Assembly (NCBI GenBank): GCA_018669475.1
Contig: JABHCC010000149.1
Coordinates: 62,001-126,000, forward strand
DNA length: 64,000 nucleotides
From: Bacteroidota bacterium
Lineage (GTDB): Bacteria > Bacteroidota > Bacteroidia > Bacteroidales > UBA12481
Direction: 5' to 3'
Both the position numbers and the translations under genes were made by a program. Under the pieces are notes generated by a model, which saw nothing but the letters and a program-made list of their open reading frames with translations, ran no database searches and was not told where the DNA came from. This document shows positions 8,115 through 18,338 of the stretch, piece by piece (the first letter of the stretch is position 1; every line of letters starts with the position of its first letter).

Positions 8115-11100
8115 CTAGGTCAGATCATATTCTTCTTCTGATCTCTTATTTTGCTTTTGATATTCTGAGGGCAATATGTCGTATCGGTCTTTGAAGCAAT
8201 TTCGGAAATACTTCAAATCTGTGAAGCCCAATTTAAAAGCTACTTCTGAAACTGTTAGGTCTTCGTTTATCAGGAGAAAAGCTGCGTGTTTTAGTTTAAC
8301 AATTCTAATAAAATGATTTATCGAGAATCCGGTAACAGACTTTATCTTTCTGTATAGGGAGGTTCTGCTAAATCCAAGCTCCCTGGCTAAAACAGGAACG
8401 TTTACTTCATCTTCCTCAATTAGATTCAGGATTGTTGATTCTACATTCTTTATAAATCGAATGTCAGGGGAATCAGTTTCTGGTAAACTAATATTCCAAT
8501 TACCTGCAGAGAATCTTTGGCGAAGAGCCTTTCTTTGATTTAGGATATTTTCAACTCTTGTCGTTAATAGTCTCGAAGAAAAGGGCTTGGTTATGTACCC
8601 ATCAGCTCCTGCACCATATGCTTCCACTTTTGGCTCATCTGCATCCTTAGCTGTAAGTATAATCACCGGAATGTGATTGGTTCTGTCTGATTCTTTCAAT
8701 CTCTGGCATAATTCAATTCCATCCAAATTTGGCATCATTATATCTGAGATAATTAAATCAGGCAAAGAATTTTCAGCTTCCTTTAATGCTTCCAAGCCAT
8801 CTTTACACGCAATTACAGTGTAACGTTTCTGAAGGTTTTTTTGGATATAATCTCTGATATCGGCATTGTCGTCAACAATTAAAACTATCGGATTATCCTG
8901 TGTCGCAGCTAACTCAGAGTCTTCGATAAGTTCTGACTGAGGAATACTTCCGGGTTCTGTCGGAATTATTCTTACATAATTTTGTTTTTTAAGCCAATCA
9001 AGATCATTTGGTAAATGAATTGTGAAGGTGCTTCCGGAATGGTCACTATCGACGGATATCTTACCACCATGAAGTTCAACAAAACTTCTTGTTAATGCCA
9101 ATCCAATACCAGTACCTCCCTTTCCTGCTGAATTATTTGCCTGATAGAAAGGAGTGAAAATGGCTTCGAGTTCATCATCCGGAATGCCCTGCCCGGTATC
9201 TTTTACCTGAATGGTTACACCTGATGGCCCCTGGACCAGATGAATGGAGATAAGACCACCTACAGGTGTGTATTTCATTGCATTGGAAAGTAGATTGCTG
9301 AGGATGATATGGATCTTTTCAATGTCTACCCAGGCATAAATGTCATGATCTCCCTGGTATGATATCTCCAAGCCTGATTGACCTGACAGATAATTAAAAC
9401 TCTCGATTTCTTCCTGGAGTAAAACTGATAAATCGTTATGGGCAATATTCAAATTCGTTTTTTGTGTTTCCAGCTTTCTGAATTCCAACAATCTGTTTAC
9501 CAGTTTAAGCAAGATACCTGAGTTTCTCCTTATCATCTGCAACAAGGGCTTTTGATGGCTTACATTTACCTGATTCAGGAGGTCATTTACTGGTCCCTGG
9601 ATCAGGGTTAAAGGAGAACGGAGTTCATGCGAAAAGTTGGTAAAGAATCTTATTTTCTGTTGAATAGCCACCTGTTCCTGTTGCCTGAGTTTCTGTTCAT
9701 AGATTAACTTCTCCTTCAATTTTACTCTTGTATTGTTGATATGAAGAATCAGAAGTGTAAGCCCTGCAAACAAGAGAAAATACATTATAAAGGCGGGCCA
9801 GGTAATCCACCAGGGAGGTGATATTTTTATTCCAAGCATTTCAACCTGACCATTGATAGTTCCGGATCGGTCAACGCTTCTGACTTTAAATTGGTAATCT
9901 CCGGCAGGTAAATTTCTGTATGTTACAGAGCCAAATGCTTTTCCATCTATCCAGGAATTGTCAACTCCTTCCATCCAATACTGATAAGTCCAGGATCCAA
10001 CCCTTGGGAAAGATATTGACGTAAACTCAAGAGATAGCGTGTTTTGATTATAAGCCAGCTCCAAATTGGTCATGTCTGCAAACAATGGAATCCAGGATTT
10101 ATAATCGTGTGAGGCATCAGTGCGACTAAAGATGATAGCTCTCGTAAGTATAACCTTAGGTGCTCTTTGAGTCGATAACAAATCCTTTGGGGAGAAAATA
10201 TTCACACCATGTTTACCTCCAAAAGCCAGATCTCCTGTGCTCATAAGCAATCCTGATCCATCATTAAACTGTCCATTCTGAACACCATCTGTATAATCAA
10301 AAGACCGAATAGTGTCTTCAGCGTTTAGGAAACATGACAGGCCCAGGTTTGTGGAGGCCCAGATGTTTCCCATCTGGTCTTTGACTATCGCTCTAACTGT
10401 ATTATTGGTTTTTAGGCCAGCTTGTGAAAATGAACGGAATTGTTTTGATTTTACATCAAATCTCAGCAATCCCCGCTGCCTTGTACCAACCCAAATATCG
10501 TTGTTATCATAAAGGATGGAGAAAGCAACCGGGGTAATATCTGAGTTCTGAAACCAGTTAAACTCTTCAATTGTTTTATTTTTTTGGTTGAAACAAAGCA
10601 AACCATTCCCAAAGCTGGCTAACCATAGATTTCCATTCTGATCTTCTTGAATGCCTCTTATGTCGTAATAATCAGTCTCAACAATATGACTGACTTTTCT
10701 GCTCAGCAAATCAATTTTATGAAGGCCTGAACCATTGGTACCTATCCATATATTACCATTACTTGATTCAAAGATTACCCGTATGTCTAAGCTTTGCAGG
10801 CCATCACTGTTTCCAATACTACTGATGGATCCAGAGTTGGGATTCAGGATATTAATACCACCAGAATAGGTGCCGAACCAAATTTCACCTGTAGAAGTTT
10901 TTAGTGCTGAGAGGATGGCCGCATCAGTAAATCCATCAAGAGAAATGTTCCGGATCTTCTGGGTATATGGGTTAAGGAGGCTAACTCCCTGTCCATCTGT
11001 TCCAATCCAAAGGGTTGAATCCGATCCTTCGCATATCCCCCATACACTTTGATGATTAATTGAGTTCAGATCTGGTCTGTAACTGAATTGACGAATTGCC

Positions 11101-12167
11101 TCGCCTTTGGGTTTGAAGACATTTAATCCTGAGTTATGGGTACCTATCCAGATGTTTCCAATTGTATCCTGGAAAATTTTTGATATTGTTCGGTCAGAAA
11201 CACTTTCTTCATAAATTGATGGCTGAAAGTGGTTAAGTATCAAATTATTGCCTGCCAGGGCCTGTCTTTCAGACATGGAAAACAGACCTGAATTACGTGA
11301 TCCAATCCAGATGATGCCATCATTATCCTCATAAATGGCCAGAATCTCATTATCAGGGAACCAATCGTGAGATTCTTTGGAAAATTGCAAAGGGTAAGCC
11401 AAAGAATTGTCAAATACCCATAATCCCTTATTTGTTCCAACCCAGATACTATTATCTGCCATTTGAACTATGCTGTAAATTCTTTGAGGATAAGGGCTTC
11501 CCGGATTGAAGGTCCGGTAGTCATTATATTTTAAATCGTAAAACAGTAAACCATCATTCCAGGTGCCTATCCAAAGAACAGAATCCTTATCAAGAAAGAG
11601 CTCCATTACCTCCTGGTCGCCTATTTCCGCTCTATCCCATCCAATCGATCCTGGTAGTTTTGAAAAGACTTTGTCGTGCATGGTCACAACACCACCTCCA
11701 AAAGTACCAATGAAGTCGTATCCTGAATGACTTGTAGCAACTGAAGTTACACTTCGGTAGGGGATATCCTCCGGGCCATTGCCTGGCATAATTCTGTCAA
11801 AAGAATCGCTGCCATGTTTATATATACCAATACCGTAATCAGTTAATGCCCAGATGTTACCATTCTGATCAAGATGCAGAGTCTGGACAGCATTTGATGG
11901 AATAGAATTTGAATCTTCCGGGATATTGCGGTAGCTTTGGAAATCCGTTCCATTGTACCTGAACACCCCATCATCAGTAGCAATCCAAATGAATCCAATA
12001 TCATCCTGAATAATATCGTTAACAACATTATTTGTAAGACCATCAGTCTCATTCAGCCTGATGAATTTATAGAAGGCTTGAGATTGATCTGATAGCTGGG
12101 CATAAGCATGACATGAACCAAGTAGAATGATCCAGATCATTAGAATATTTATACGTATTTTGAACAC
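8115..12167 (-). CDS. Hybrid two-component system regulator (SusR/HTCS type)
   Basis: About 1350 residues carrying a complete signalling cascade in one chain. After a signal peptide come two seven-bladed-type sensor propellers made of WIGT-containing Reg_prop repeats (about 40-710) and a Y_Y_Y domain. A membrane segment follows (about 786-808), then HisKA (His847 in NFSHELRSP), HATPase_c (NAMKYTPVGG, DTGQGIPDD), a receiver (phospho-Asp1142 in LIISDIMMPN) and an AraC-type HTH at the C-terminus. It senses a periplasmic oligosaccharide and activates PUL genes. I place the start at the GTG at 12165-12167, which gives the signal peptide MFKIRINILMIWIILLGSC and begins 4 bp after the GH30 stop. A longer ATG start at 12227 would overlap GH30, and a shorter ATG lies at 12140. 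Confidence 0.92.
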   Translation of the reverse strand: MFKIRINILMIWIILLGSCHAYAQLSDQSQAFYKFIRLNETDGLTNNVVNDIIQDDIGFIWIATDDGVFRYNGTDFQSYRNIPEDSNSIPSNAVQTLHLDQNGNIWALTDYGIGIYKHGSDSFDRIMPGNGPEDIPYRSVTSVATSHSGYDFIGTFGGGVVTMHDKVFSKLPGSIGWDRAEIGDQEVMELFLDKDSVLWIGTWNDGLLFYDLKYNDYRTFNPGSPYPQRIYSIVQMADNSIWVGTNKGLWVFDNSLAYPLQFSKESHDWFPDNEILAIYEDNDGIIWIGSRNSGLFSMSERQALAGNNLILNHFQPSIYEESVSDRTISKIFQDTIGNIWIGTHNSGLNVFKPKGEAIRQFSYRPDLNSINHQSVWGICEGSDSTLWIGTDGQGVSLLNPYTQKIRNISLDGFTDAAILSALKTSTGEIWFGTYSGGINILNPNSGSISSIGNSDGLQSLDIRVIFESSNGNIWIGTNGSGLHKIDLLSRKVSHIVETDYYDIRGIQEDQNGNLWLASFGNGLLCFNQKNKTIEEFNWFQNSDITPVAFSILYDNNDIWVGTRQRGLLRFDVKSKQFRSFSQAGLKTNNTVRAIVKDQMGNIWASTNLGLSCFLNAEDTIRSFDYTDGVQNGQFNDGSGLLMSTGDLAFGGKHGVNIFSPKDLLSTQRAPKVILTRAIIFSRTDASHDYKSWIPLFADMTNLELAYNQNTLSLEFTSISFPRVGSWTYQYWMEGVDNSWIDGKAFGSVTYRNLPAGDYQFKVRSVDRSGTINGQVEMLGIKISPPWWITWPAFIMYFLLFAGLTLLILHINNTRVKLKEKLIYEQKLRQQEQVAIQQKIRFFTNFSHELRSPLTLIQGPVNDLLNQVNVSHQKPLLQMIRRNSGILLKLVNRLLEFRKLETQKTNLNIAHNDLSVLLQEEIESFNYLSGQSGLEISYQGDHDIYAWVDIEKIHIILSNLLSNAMKYTPVGGLISIHLVQGPSGVTIQVKDTGQGIPDDELEAIFTPFYQANNSAGKGGTGIGLALTRSFVELHGGKISVDSDHSGSTFTIHLPNDLDWLKKQNYVRIIPTEPGSIPQSELIEDSELAATQDNPIVLIVDDNADIRDYIQKNLQKRYTVIACKDGLEALKEAENSLPDLIISDIMMPNLDGIELCQRLKESDRTNHIPVIILTAKDADEPKVEAYGAGADGYITKPFSSRLLTTRVENILNQRKALRQRFSAGNWNISLPETDSPDIRFIKNVESTILNLIEEDEVNVPVLARELGFSRTSLYRKIKSVTGFSINHFIRIVKLKHAAFLLINEDLTVSEVAFKLGFTDLKYFRNCFKDRYDILPSEYQKQNKRSEEEYDLT

Positions 12168-12171
12168 AGTA

Positions 12172-13728
12172 TTATTGCTCAACAAAAGTAGTGATACTTT
12201 GTGGAGCAAGCCTGATTGGTTCTTCAAAACTTGTTTCGGTAATGAATTTCAGATTCTCATTTCCTGCTGAGGTTCGGTATAAGCGACAAAGTATTGCATC
12301 TGAATCCTTATTTATCTTGACCGGGATGCTATTGCTTCCATAATTCAATGCTACAGTGATCGTTTTACCCGTTATTGGGTCCTGGAATGATGAAATCATT
12401 ACTCCACCTGTTGTCTGCTCAAGGCTTCGAAGGTCATCTCGGTGTACACCAATGCGAATCATACCCGGACGAATAAACCTTGAATAATTGCCAAGAGCCC
12501 ATAGCATTTTAGATTCATAAACTGTTCCGTCACTCTTATTTAGGGTAGTATAAATCAGACCATCTTTATAATCATACGGGCTTATTGCTAACCACCATTG
12601 CCATGAGCTTGCTCCGGCAAGAGTAAGGTCAGCATGAATTACCCTGGCCATATACAGTGCCGGAATTATGCCAAGATCTCTACCCTGACCTCTAACAACT
12701 TCATTGTTCTCGAGTAAGGTATATTCACTCATGATGTATTCTACCTCAGGATATTGAGAAAGCTTTGAGGCAAGTAATTTCCGGGTGTCCAGAAAATGAG
12801 ATAAATCCCAGGTTGTGAAATAGCTATGGCCAGCTATTTGTTGTGCCACATGATCAAGATTTCCAACATAGGTGTCTGATTTCTCATCGAAGAAAGCAAC
12901 AATCTGATCACCCCGACCCGGACGATTATAGGAACTGTACAAATATTGAATTTGAGCGGCTTCAGCAATTTCAATCTTTATATCGATATCACTATCGGTG
13001 ATTTCCTGATTAAGTGCCCTGGTGAAACTTGCCATCTCAGTATTTAGCCAGGGAGAACCCTCCTGCCCGCTGTTAGTCCAGTCCCATTGAGGTTCATTAA
13101 AAGGGCTCAGGTAATCAAAATGAACACCATCTTTACTTTCAATTTCATCTACAATCCGGACTAAATATTCAGCGAATTCAGGATAGTATTCTTCAGATAT
13201 ATTTGCCGATTTCCCACCACTTGAATAGGCTTTGCCATTTTTGGTCAGAGCTACGGGAGGGCTATTCACGAAAGCTGTAAAGTAGTCTACCCCGCGATCT
13301 TTGGCCGCTTTTACAAACCACCTTTGACCCTTTTGTTTATTCCAGTCGTAGGTTTTGTCAGAATTCATGAAACTTTCCGATCTTCGCCATTCATCCTGGA
13401 TACCACTTCCGGAACCCTGCTCAGAACTTCCTCCACCCAGATTCATACGCCAGGATGATAGGCCAATTCCGGCAGGTGAACCATCAGACTTCATCTTGAC
13501 TGAAAAAAGAAGATCAGCCATTTGATTTCTCTTTGAAAGAGGCCAGTTTTTACCAATGAACTGACAACTCCAGGCATCAGAAGCACCAAAATTATGGATG
13601 GTCTGATAAGCCTGGGTTGGTTTAATGGTAATGGTCAGGAATTCTTTTGGCCCGTCATCTGGATTTGGACCCTTTTCACAGGAATGAATTCCGCATAAAA
13701 ATGCTAATACTGAAACAAGAATTCGCAT
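12172..13728 (-). CDS. GH30-family glycoside hydrolase lipoprotein
   Basis: A 518-residue lipoprotein from the ATG at 13728 (lipid Cys17 in GIHSCEKG). A longer frame reaches 13872 but would overlap the susD end and lose the signal peptide. GH30 hallmarks are FGASDAWSCQF near residue 50, the acid/base Glu212 in LSPFNEPQWDW and the nucleophile Glu335 in YIMSEYTLLE. A beta-sandwich follows the TIM barrel at the C-terminus. GH30 enzymes cleave beta-linked backbones (beta-1,6-glucan, beta-1,6-galactan, xylan), and the sequence alone does not choose among them. It is in operon with SusD (25 bp) and the hybrid regulator (4 bp), so it probably makes the fragments imported and sensed by PUL1. Confidence 0.88.
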   Translation of the reverse strand: MRILVSVLAFLCGIHSCEKGPNPDDGPKEFLTITIKPTQAYQTIHNFGASDAWSCQFIGKNWPLSKRNQMADLLFSVKMKSDGSPAGIGLSSWRMNLGGGSSEQGSGSGIQDEWRRSESFMNSDKTYDWNKQKGQRWFVKAAKDRGVDYFTAFVNSPPVALTKNGKAYSSGGKSANISEEYYPEFAEYLVRIVDEIESKDGVHFDYLSPFNEPQWDWTNSGQEGSPWLNTEMASFTRALNQEITDSDIDIKIEIAEAAQIQYLYSSYNRPGRGDQIVAFFDEKSDTYVGNLDHVAQQIAGHSYFTTWDLSHFLDTRKLLASKLSQYPEVEYIMSEYTLLENNEVVRGQGRDLGIIPALYMARVIHADLTLAGASSWQWWLAISPYDYKDGLIYTTLNKSDGTVYESKMLWALGNYSRFIRPGMIRIGVHRDDLRSLEQTTGGVMISSFQDPITGKTITVALNYGSNSIPVKINKDSDAILCRLYRTSAGNENLKFITETSFEEPIRLAPQSITTFVEQ

Positions 13729-13753
13729 ACGTCTGGTAATTGAATTTTGATTT

Positions 13754-15256
13754 TTAATAATTTGGATTTTGAACAATAATTCCTCCTGAGGCATCAATTT
13801 CTGATTGAGGTATAGCAAACAGCGTATGAATCCCAGAATTGAATAGAACACCTTGCTGATTTCCTGCATCATATGGATCAGTACTGATATTGAGGTTGTA
13901 ATTTACGAAGTCTTCCATTGCAAACGCAAGCTTGCCTGTTCTTTTCAGATCATAATACCTGTGTCCTTCCAGGGCAAGTTCTAATCGACGTTCATCCAGA
14001 ATCATATCAAGCAATCCCGATCCACTTTCATTGGCAAGGCTGGCACCTGCTCGTTCTCTAACATCATTAAGTGATTGAAGGGCAGGGCCATCATTACCCA
14101 ACTGAGCTGATGCTTCCGCATGAATAAGGAGAAGATCTGCAAACCTGAATAGAATATGGTTCAAAGGTGCCTTAATGTACTCATCATCAGGGGTTCGGTC
14201 ATCCATCCCGATGTAGAATTTTCGATTTATTCTACCTGATTCATTTTGATCAAGCTGGGTGTCATATTCAGGATGATCCTCATCAACATAATCTCCGTGT
14301 TTAATAATGGTATGAATTAGCCTGGGATCTCCCTGCATAAAGTTTTCCAGATGACTACTTGGTGTTCCAAATCCCCACCCACCATCGGCGCGGCTGCGCG
14401 TTAGTACAGGCAGGGCACTTCCTGTATATTGAACCGGATCATAATTGCTCTGAATTTCGAAAATGGATTCAATCCCATTTGGATTGTGAACACTCCAGAT
14501 GTTCCCAAAATCAGCTTCAAGCTGATAATCATTAAGAGCAATTACTTGTTCGGAATACGACTTAGCCTCAGCGAATTTATCCTGATACAAACTGACTCTG
14601 GCAAGATATGCAAGGGAAGCTCCTTTTGTAGCCCGACCCATGTTTTCTCCGCTTTGCTCTGATTTTAAAGGTAAAACATCAGCAGCATGTTTGAAATCAT
14701 TTTCAATAAATAGCCAGCTGTCTTCAATTGAAGAGCGAGGAATTAAATCACTTGGTGCTGGCTGTCTGTCAAGCAGAACAGCACCACCGAAGTTTTTCAC
14801 CAATTCAAAATAGGCCAATCCTCTCAGGAAATGAGCTTCGGCGACTATCAGGTTTCTCAGGTTTTCATCAATATCAGCGTTTGGTACATATTCAATGATC
14901 AGATTAGCACGAGAGATGCTTATGTATGAATATCTCCATTTAATATCAAGCCATTCATTTTGACTGTCGATAATCCACCGGGCCATATTTCCGAATTCTT
15001 GCTGATCACCTTCAATACTATTGCCTTTGAAGGCATCATCAGAACAAACATCTCCAATCAGCCAGAAATAATCCATTTCCCACCAGTCTTCCGGACTCAG
15101 GGATTGATAGCAGCCAATTAAAGCTTGAGTACACTCTGCCTCTGTTGTGTAAAAACTGTCGAAGGTTTGTTTCCCTTTAACAGGCTTGTCAAGAAACTTC
15201 TCACATCCTGACAGAAGCACAACTGCAATAAGTATGTATAATATTTTTTCTTTCAT
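13754..15256 (-). CDS. susD-like: SusD/RagB-family outer-membrane glycan-binding lipoprotein
   Basis: A 500-residue surface lipoprotein (lipid Cys in VVLLSGCEKFLDKP). It has the SusD-like N-terminal domain with QALIGCYQ, the helical core with AHFLRGLAYFELVKNFG, and the C-terminal RagB/SusD region ending with DERRLELALEGHRYYDLKRTG. It caps the SusC channel and binds oligosaccharides. It begins 10 bp after the susC gene, the usual SusC-SusD pairing. Ligand specificity cannot be read from the sequence. Confidence 0.95.
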   Translation of the reverse strand: MKEKILYILIAVVLLSGCEKFLDKPVKGKQTFDSFYTTEAECTQALIGCYQSLSPEDWWEMDYFWLIGDVCSDDAFKGNSIEGDQQEFGNMARWIIDSQNEWLDIKWRYSYISISRANLIIEYVPNADIDENLRNLIVAEAHFLRGLAYFELVKNFGGAVLLDRQPAPSDLIPRSSIEDSWLFIENDFKHAADVLPLKSEQSGENMGRATKGASLAYLARVSLYQDKFAEAKSYSEQVIALNDYQLEADFGNIWSVHNPNGIESIFEIQSNYDPVQYTGSALPVLTRSRADGGWGFGTPSSHLENFMQGDPRLIHTIIKHGDYVDEDHPEYDTQLDQNESGRINRKFYIGMDDRTPDDEYIKAPLNHILFRFADLLLIHAEASAQLGNDGPALQSLNDVRERAGASLANESGSGLLDMILDERRLELALEGHRYYDLKRTGKLAFAMEDFVNYNLNISTDPYDAGNQQGVLFNSGIHTLFAIPQSEIDASGGIIVQNPNY

Positions 15257-15266
15257 GGCAGTTCAA

Positions 15267-18200
15267 TTAAAGTGAAACACTTAGTCCGAGGAACATAATT
15301 CTGGGCAAGGGATAATTCCCCCAATTCACTCCTCTCAGCAATATATTGGAGTAGAAAGGACCCATATCAGGATCAAGTCCTTCATAGCCGGTAAGTGTGA
15401 AAAGGTTTTCTGCACTCACATAAACTCTGAGCTTATCAATATTAAGTTTCCTGTACCATTCATCGGGTAACTCATATCCAATCTGAAGACTCTTCAATCT
15501 GGCATACGATCCGTCTGAGACATAGAAATCAGAGTATCTGAAATTCTGATTGGCATCCACATTGGCTATCCTGGGCTGAGTATCAGATGTTCCCTCACCA
15601 CTCCATGCATCGTAAATCAATCCTTTGTATGAATTGTAATTACTACTTCCTGAGTGAGTATATGCCCAGATAGGAGTTAAAACTTCATTGCCATAAGTTC
15701 CTGTAATAAGCATCTTCAGGTCAAAAGATCTGTAATTTAACTGGAGATTTAAACCAAATGAAAACAGGGCTTCAGGACTACCAATTATTGTACGGTCACC
15801 ATCTGCAGTAATCTTTCCATCACCATTCAAGTCTTTAAACTTAAAATCACCTGGTTTGGCTGTTGGTTGAAGAACATTACCGGAATCATCAGAATGGTTG
15901 TTTATATCTATTTCATTCTGAAAGATCCCATCGGTAACAAAGCCATAGAATGCACCAACCGGCCCGCCAATGCCTGTATAGGTTAGCATTCCCAATCTCT
16001 GATCATTGCCCTCCCAGATAGCTTCACCATCGGCAAGCTCTGTCATTTTAGAACTTGCATGAGAAAGGTTCAGTCCTATGTCATAGCGCCAGGCTCCCAT
16101 TACATTTTTGTGAGAAATGTCAAAATCAACACCTCTTGAATTCATTGATCCAATGTTTGCCCATTGACGGCCAAACCCAGATCCCATGTATGAAAGAAGA
16201 GCTTTCTGCATCAACATGTCTTTGGATGTCCGATTAAATGCATCGATCCCAATGGATAGTTTTCCCTTAAAGAAGGAAGCATCCACTCCAATATTCATGT
16301 CCTCAACTGTCTCCCAGATCAGATTAGTGTTACCAACTGTTCCGGCAGCTTTTCCAAGTGTGAGTGACTGGGCCCAGCCAAGGATATAGTAGTAGTTATC
16401 GATGGTGGTGAATTGAGCGTCATATGGTATATTGTCATTTCCAATTTGGCCCCAGGCCCCCCGTAATTTAAGGAAACTTAGCCAATCGACATCCTTCAGG
16501 AAGTCTTCCTCTGAGAGAATCCATCCTGCAGAAACAGAAGCAAAATTTGCCCATTTGTTATTCGTTGGAAACTTCGATGAACCGTCTCTTCTGAAGCTTG
16601 ATGTGAGCAGATATTTGCTTTTGTAGTCATAAGAAAGACGACCTAGCATTGAAAATGAAGTAATGTGCGAGTTTGAACTACCTGCATTCCATGCCGAAGT
16701 TGTAGCACTTAAAAACCTCAGATCAGGATGATTATTTGGGATATTTCTCCCTGAGCCTGTTACCGCATCCCATTTGTCAGAGCGTGTTGTAACAGCTCCC
16801 ATCAAACCAACTTTATGATTATCGAACTGTTTGTTATAGGTAAGGATATTATTCCAGTTATAAAGAAATTTATGACCCAAGGTACTACCAACACTATTCT
16901 CATCATTTTTATCCATCTCTTCGATGTAATAATTTGGCGAATACCAATTGCTTGTCCAGTTTTCAATTTCCACACCGAATTCTGATCTGAAATTCAGATA
17001 GCTTGTGGGATTGTAATCAAAGAAGGCATTTCCAACAGTCCGCATTGAATTAGAAGTACTGAAATTACGTGCCAGCTGCCCCACCAAATTTGAAATATCC
17101 GTAAGGGTAGGGGAGAAAATTGAGAATTCATTCAGTCCTGCTTGTTCATACTCAGGTAAATATATTGGCGTTGTTGGCTCCAGTCTCATTGCATCCCAAA
17201 CCATCCAGTCATCGAGTCCGTTTCTTGTGTTTTGGTTTGAAATAACAATATTTTCACCGACTGTAACTTTATCACCCAATTTATAATCAGTGTTTAATCG
17301 GAATGTCACCCGATTATATCCGCCGCCTTTCAGAACGCCATCCTGTCCAAAATAGGATAGACTTGAGCTAATATTGTAGTTTTCCTCTCCTTTTGAAAGA
17401 CTGAGATAATATTCATGCATTGGAGCCTGTTGTGTGGCTGCCTCCCACCAATTGGTTCCGGCACCCATTGACATTGGATCATCGAACGGAAGGTTTTTCT
17501 TACCGTCATTAATGGCTGCCTGATTTTGCATAAGAGCATATTCTGTAGCATCAGCCAGCTGTGGATTCCTGGCAACAAGCTGTAAACCATACTGACTGCT
17601 AAAATCTACTTGTAAATGTCCCATTTTGCCCTTTTTGGTCTCAATGATTATAACACCATTGGCCCCCTGGGCACCATAAATGGCAGCTGCTGAAGCATCT
17701 TTCAAGACTTGCACTGATTCAATATCTCTTGGATTCAGGTAATCAATAGATTTCAAAGGCATTCCATCGACTACCCACAATACACTATTATCATTTAGGG
17801 AAGATACTCCACGAATCGATACAAAAGCTCCTGACCCAGGTGCTCCACTGGTGGACGAAACCTGAACTCCTGACATGGTACCTGCCAGTGCTTCAGACAT
17901 CGACGCTACATTTCTTTGCTCGAAATCCTTTGAGGATATCTGTGACACTGCTCCGGTAACATTTCTCTTTTTTTCAGTACCATAGCCTATCACTACCACC
18001 TCGTCAATATTCTCATACTTTTCGAGTAGTTGAATATCTATCGTGTTTGATGTTTCAACTGATTTTTCCTGAGTACTATACCCGACAAATGCAAATCTCA
18101 GAATGTCACCAGTATTGGCCTGAATGGAATACTGCCCGTCAATATTTGTGACTGTTCCGTTAGAGCTTCCTTTCACCGATACTGTAGCCATTGGAATAGC

Positions 18201-18308
18201 TGAGCCATCAGTTGCGGATGTAACAGTTCCGGTTATGGTTTTTTGAGCAAATGCCCACGCTGGTATCAGCATGAGCATTTGAATCACAACAATTTTCAAC
18301 CTAAACAT
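15267..18308 (-). CDS. susC-like: SusC/RagA-family TonB-dependent oligosaccharide transporter
   Basis: A 1013-residue TonB-dependent receptor. After the signal peptide (to WAFAQ) comes a carboxypeptidase-D-like regulatory domain (TITGTVTSATDG, residues about 23-110). The plug follows with the SusC signatures VVIGYGTEKKRNVTGAVS and YGAQGANGVIIIETKKG, then a 22-strand-type barrel ending LGLSVSL. With the adjacent SusD it forms the import complex of PUL1. There is no N-terminal STN domain, so it is an ordinary SusC rather than an anti-sigma-linked one. Confidence 0.96.
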   Translation of the reverse strand: MFRLKIVVIQMLMLIPAWAFAQKTITGTVTSATDGSAIPMATVSVKGSSNGTVTNIDGQYSIQANTGDILRFAFVGYSTQEKSVETSNTIDIQLLEKYENIDEVVVIGYGTEKKRNVTGAVSQISSKDFEQRNVASMSEALAGTMSGVQVSSTSGAPGSGAFVSIRGVSSLNDNSVLWVVDGMPLKSIDYLNPRDIESVQVLKDASAAAIYGAQGANGVIIIETKKGKMGHLQVDFSSQYGLQLVARNPQLADATEYALMQNQAAINDGKKNLPFDDPMSMGAGTNWWEAATQQAPMHEYYLSLSKGEENYNISSSLSYFGQDGVLKGGGYNRVTFRLNTDYKLGDKVTVGENIVISNQNTRNGLDDWMVWDAMRLEPTTPIYLPEYEQAGLNEFSIFSPTLTDISNLVGQLARNFSTSNSMRTVGNAFFDYNPTSYLNFRSEFGVEIENWTSNWYSPNYYIEEMDKNDENSVGSTLGHKFLYNWNNILTYNKQFDNHKVGLMGAVTTRSDKWDAVTGSGRNIPNNHPDLRFLSATTSAWNAGSSNSHITSFSMLGRLSYDYKSKYLLTSSFRRDGSSKFPTNNKWANFASVSAGWILSEEDFLKDVDWLSFLKLRGAWGQIGNDNIPYDAQFTTIDNYYYILGWAQSLTLGKAAGTVGNTNLIWETVEDMNIGVDASFFKGKLSIGIDAFNRTSKDMLMQKALLSYMGSGFGRQWANIGSMNSRGVDFDISHKNVMGAWRYDIGLNLSHASSKMTELADGEAIWEGNDQRLGMLTYTGIGGPVGAFYGFVTDGIFQNEIDINNHSDDSGNVLQPTAKPGDFKFKDLNGDGKITADGDRTIIGSPEALFSFGLNLQLNYRSFDLKMLITGTYGNEVLTPIWAYTHSGSSNYNSYKGLIYDAWSGEGTSDTQPRIANVDANQNFRYSDFYVSDGSYARLKSLQIGYELPDEWYRKLNIDKLRVYVSAENLFTLTGYEGLDPDMGPFYSNILLRGVNWGNYPLPRIMFLGLSVSL

Positions 18309-18338
18309 AATTTGGATAGAGTTTTATTTGTATAAATA

